A stretch of DNA of 44,532 nucleotides from a virus. Where the stretch lies: positions 1 to 44,532 of the IMG/VR virus record IMGVR_UViG_3300045412_000366; one strand, 5' to 3'. Below the pieces are notes generated by a model that ran no database searches, was not told where the DNA came from, and saw only the letters and a list, made by a program, of their open reading frames with translations. Made by a program: the position numbers and the translations under genes. Shown in pieces: positions 43,101 to 44,532 of the stretch (positions are counted from its first letter, which is position 1; every line of letters begins with the position of its first letter).

Positions 43101-44532
43101 TGAAGATATCCAACTGCACCACTACTATTTCCACGAATATGTGCAGGAGTACTTAAAGTTACATTGGAAGATAAAGAAACTTTAGTATAAGTCTGAATAT
43201 CATATAAGTAAGCTTCTGCAGTTGTAGTTGGATCACTATATTTTGAATTTTCTAATTTATAATCATACAGTCTAGCTACACCGATTTCATTTCCACCAGC
43301 AACATAGCCACTGGATCCAATTCGGCTATCAATAAGTTTAATTATTGTAGTTGTTCCAAGTCCAACTGGAGGACTTCCAAACACATTGTTTACAATTACT
43401 TTATTTGTACTATTGAATGATAATGAAAATGAATCTACAGTATTTGAAGTTCTTGGTTTTTCAATATCTACAAAGGTTGAATTAATTTTTGCAATATCAT
43501 AACCTCTGACGTAAGCTTTCCCCGGAGAAACTTGAATAATTGCTAAATTTTCATCTGGAGTTCTTCCTTCTGAAGTTTTTTGACTTGAATTATAAATTCC
43601 ACCATTACCTTGAAGATCATTGAGACTTTCTTTTGCAAAAAGTTCAAATGGTTCTACAATATAATCTCCAGATTCATCATAGGTTCTTCTAGCAAGTTCA
43701 TCACGAATATTATCAGAAATATTTTCCTTTGGAAAAACTTGCAAAACTCCATCAATAATTCTCATCAGTTCAATGAAATTTTCATCATTGAAATCTTCAA
43801 GACCTTTTTTAATTAAATTTGTAGAAATTTTAAATCTATCTGCTCCTGGGGCAGAAAAATTAGAATAACCCTGAGCATTATCATATAAAGAAGAATCGTC
43901 ATAAGCAGTAATAAATTCCTCACTGATTAATAATCCAACTCTATTACTAGGAGTATTGCTATATTGATCTAAAATGATAGTTTCATTTAAGACTTTTACA
44001 AAATGACCTCTCAAAAAATATATTCCATCAGAAATGGATGCAGAAGATGCAGTTCCAGTTGCAGAAGAAGAAACACAAGTAGCAAATGAATTTCCGGATT
44101 GAATTGTAATATTATCATTGGTAATTGTTGATTCTACAATCAATCTTTCTCCGTCTGTAAATTTAGAATCTCTAAAATCTGTACTATTTCCTTTAATATA
44201 TTTTATATAAAGTGTATTACTATTCCCATCAGATTCTACGTCGGTAATTACTTTTAATACTTTTGCAGTTACTCCTGAAATTTCTCCAATAATTGTTTGA
44301 TCTACTAAAAGCTCAATATAATCTCTAAGATTAACTCCAAAAAATGTAGGATCTAATTTAACATATTCTAATTGATTATCATATGAAGTTTGCCCAGGAA
44401 TTACTTTTGCACCTTCCTTGAAGAAATATTGACCAAACTTTTCAATCTGATTTTGGAGAATTGATTGTAGTGTCGTTAATTCTCTAGATTGAATAGCAGT
44501 TCCTGGTTTAAAAAGAACTCTCTTAAAATTAT
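37130..44532 (-). CDS. Giant DUF4815-like virion protein (5' end beyond window)
   Basis: At least 2466 residues, open to the right edge. The visible N-terminal part reads NFKRVLFKPGTAIQSREL then TTLQSILQNQIEKFGQYFFK, which is the typical start of DUF4815-type marine phage structural proteins, so the true start lies a little outside the window. An in-frame TTG at 44143 could be mistaken for a start, but the same frame codes on for about 130 codons upstream. Further inside there are IIQVSPGKAYVRGYDI, repeated G-x-x-V-x-G-x-x-S-G-A modules, a Thr-rich stretch (TTDTTTRSSVVTTTSRTTTN) and a jelly-roll-like domain (VTSLDIYFATKDTSIPVTCQ). Probably a baseplate or fibre-associated tail protein; exact place in the virion is unknown. 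Confidence 0.88.
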   Translation of the reverse strand, partial: NFKRVLFKPGTAIQSRELTTLQSILQNQIEKFGQYFFKEGAKVIPGQTSYDNQLEYVKLDPTFFGVNLRDYIELLVDQTIIGEISGVTAKVLKVITDVESDGNSNTLYIKYIKGNSTDFRDSKFTDGERLIVESTITNDNITIQSGNSFATCVSSSATGTASSASISDGIYFLRGHFVKVLNETIILDQYSNTPSNRVGLLISEEFITAYDDSSLYDNAQGYSNFSAPGADRFKISTNLIKKGLEDFNDENFIELMRIIDGVLQVFPKENISDNIRDELARRTYDESGDYIVEPFELFAKESLNDLQGNGGIYNSSQKTSEGRTPDENLAIIQVSPGKAYVRGYDIAKINSTFVDIEKPRTSNTVDSFSLSFNSTNKVIVNNVFGSPPVGLGTTTIIKLIDSRIGSSGYVAGGNEIGVARLYDYKLENSKYSDPTTTAEAYLYDIQTYTKVSLSSNVTLSTPAHIRGNSSGAVGYLQSTVSNTPNLVLYCTNGSFLLGESVSVNGISSTPTISSIRDYDLTDVKSLYTRVGINTFNADLLLNTPKYLAPQGTQFTYTNGTVTVGITSAASVGIKTGDIIKYTRSGFTTSTYNKVTAVSPQLNTFTVTGVSTVSGVCDGQASTSTFTINDLTIVSSSLYNANKSALINPLPNQDISGINLDSSTIKIRKTYTTTASGNQVSITETDNNLFFVNFDVEDYLLTYSDGTVEPLTSGNLILTNGGKTITFIQLSKASDSSVKVIATLDKIKTSSKQKFLNRCATVTISRSSLTQSGIGTSSLNDGLTFSSIYGTRVQDPEISLNVPDVLRVQGVFESSDTSSPTLPNVTLTEISGNLLNAIVGDLVIGNSSNACARLISTTPSSITFAYQTENTFKRDETLYLKKSGITGRILTVSDGDNNISDQFELDNGQRLEYLDYSRIVRKKTSSAPSKSITIVFDYYSIPSGDTGDFISFSSYSSDQYTRDIPTIKNVRSTDAIDIRPRVSVYNPSSNTLSPFEFNTRSFVSTGTYANYPILTNSQIILGYSYYLPRIDILMLTKDGFFELRKGVPSDNPKPPIDISTSLNIATIKLSPFGYDAKTGIKISPIEHKRYRMSDITKLETRLSNVETYTSLSLLESDTSNLSIKDASTGLDRFKSGFFVDNFKNHSGHILRNSSIDSMRGELRPSHYTTALDLLIGSESLIGIGTTSNPNADIQYVADLQSPNIRKTGEIITLNYTETVAIQQKFATRTENLNPFAVSTWIGTLKLNPESDTWMSEKKLDIRNIQEEGNYNQLLTLTNADPNTGFSPVDWGAWEETWSGTRVLNTELVRSDTVRGTTPISDTGFVRTGTRQEDWPFILAVRTQTFSDTVNNLFLQTSQVDQKLSRTGVQFQVSQKIDQRSLGSSIVSREIIPYCRSRNIEFTAKKLKPRTRFYAFFDNVIMTNYCIPKLLEISMTHGVFQTGETVVGYVAGSTVRNTQNSLIRFRVAQLNHKYGPYNSATETYQTSPYSDTVTLGSSYSATSQILNVDTYSLQIQSESSFYGYVGKDVILVGQTSGAQAIITDLRLVSNESGTLIASIYLPDPNLANTPKFQTGKKTLLLTADETNNPLPGSYTSQAQSTFTASGELNITQETVISTRNATIQRQQTTDTTTRSSVVTTTSRTTTNQTRTEKTQAWVDPLAETILVTDNGGIFVTSLDIYFATKDTSIPVTCQIRTTQTGIPGAEIIPFSETTIEASQVRVSNDATIPTKFTFSSPVFLEGSREYAIVLLSDSNNYTAWISRMGEEDISTRNLAETQKIIVSQQPYLGVLFKSQNGSTWDSSQLEDLKFTLYKAKFVQTPGVLKLYNPKLGVGNNQIPQLRPNPLNVLSKEVRVGLGSTVSTTFLNPGTNITQLNNLNAIGKITKTAGAIQINNTSALTTNNVGSGLTPSTGNFTFTGVNLTSVTGVGTGAQIQISINSGAIGVVTVTSGGYGYAVGDVVTAKIGSLSQNVRFNVGIVSATNFLILDNVQGNFDTTNQIAWIVPSGPNVGIASTLPGAIPTNITSLPDRNGLYVKVNHRNHGMHSRNNKVTISNAIGDKPITNLALNYLNSSTTNISLNSVGIFTSFENVGVSSTNPGYIRINNEILSYTGTDLVSNPPRLTGIGRGIDSTIPQTHSINDVVMKYELGGISLRRINTTHNFVDVDVANEITLDSYYIKVNTTSTGIGTARDGTNGLPILGAESSTFGGGSGVRATQNIQFETITPNVQLSVPTNTEISTRIRTVTSTSVDGTEISFNDVGYEPINLNSINNLNSPRIICSQVNETDKLSNLPGNKSFTMEMTLSSFSPNLSPAIDLDRINIITTSNRIDRPIIDFINDSRVNLDQIDPSSATYVTKRINLENPATSIDVRFAAVRNLSNDIRVLYKIFRADSPDGDQPYILFPGYNKLGDGTSDSIVATSKIDEFLDYRYTVDNLSPFNGFVIKLIMVGTNQASVPRIKEFRAIALA

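Overview
This window is one contiguous piece of a T4-like myovirus genome, most like the marine T4-like phages (cyanophages and their pelagiphage relatives). The evidence is the gene content and order: T4 core replication, recombination, late-transcription, head, neck and tail genes in the marine order, together with marine-lineage additions (hsp20, a CobS-type AAA ATPase plus a CobT-like vWA protein, a DUF3310-type protein, and very long glycine/threonine-rich structural proteins). The DNA is strongly AT-rich. Every convincing gene is on the minus strand, so transcription runs from high to low coordinates. No photosynthesis gene, tRNA, integrase, IS element or CRISPR array was seen, and the host cannot be decided from this window alone.

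Layout in the direction of transcription (right to left). 44532-37130: 3' part of a giant DUF4815-like virion protein whose start lies beyond the right edge. 37130-35023: small structural and fibre-like genes. 35039-31563: neck and packaging genes gp13, gp14, gp15 and gp16. 31557-28348: two marine-phage proteins. 28337-21831: gp17 terminase, gp18 sheath, gp19 tube, gp20 portal. 21806-17654: head-assembly genes (gp67-like, a gp68-position protein, gp21 protease, gp22 scaffold, gp23 capsid). 17588-14760: gp3, UvsY, UvsW and a small protein. 14626-10966: gp55 late sigma factor, gp47/gp46 nuclease and two small proteins. 10923-6513: CobT-like metallopeptidase/vWA protein, a linker-rich 318-aa protein and the CobS ATPase. 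6471-3108: replisome operon (DUF3310, gp45 clamp, a 169-aa protein, gp44/gp62 clamp loader, RegA). 3001-1: hsp20, a nucleotidyltransferase, a small protein and gp43 DNA polymerase, which is cut by the left edge.

Genes are packed with ATGA and TAATG stop/start overlaps, which implies translational coupling inside operons. The regulatory layer is unusually readable. T4-type late promoters (exact TATAAATA) precede gp18, gp67, gp22, gp23 and the 113-aa gene. A perfect sigma70 consensus promoter (TTGACA-17-TATAAT) drives the replisome operon. Near-perfect sigma70 promoters diverge just upstream of gp55. GC-rich hairpins followed by T-runs close several operons. Early sigma70 promoters would thus make the clamp (gp45) and late sigma (gp55), and these would then activate the TATAAATA promoters of the head and tail genes.

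The main candidates for unusual biology are the CobS/318-aa/CobT-like cluster (a MoxR-type ATPase with a predicted metallopeptidase-vWA protein), the antisense promoter opposite the gp55 promoter, a 621-aa mosaic protein between gp16 and gp17, and beta-rich repeat modules inserted into gp14, gp18 and the giant protein.
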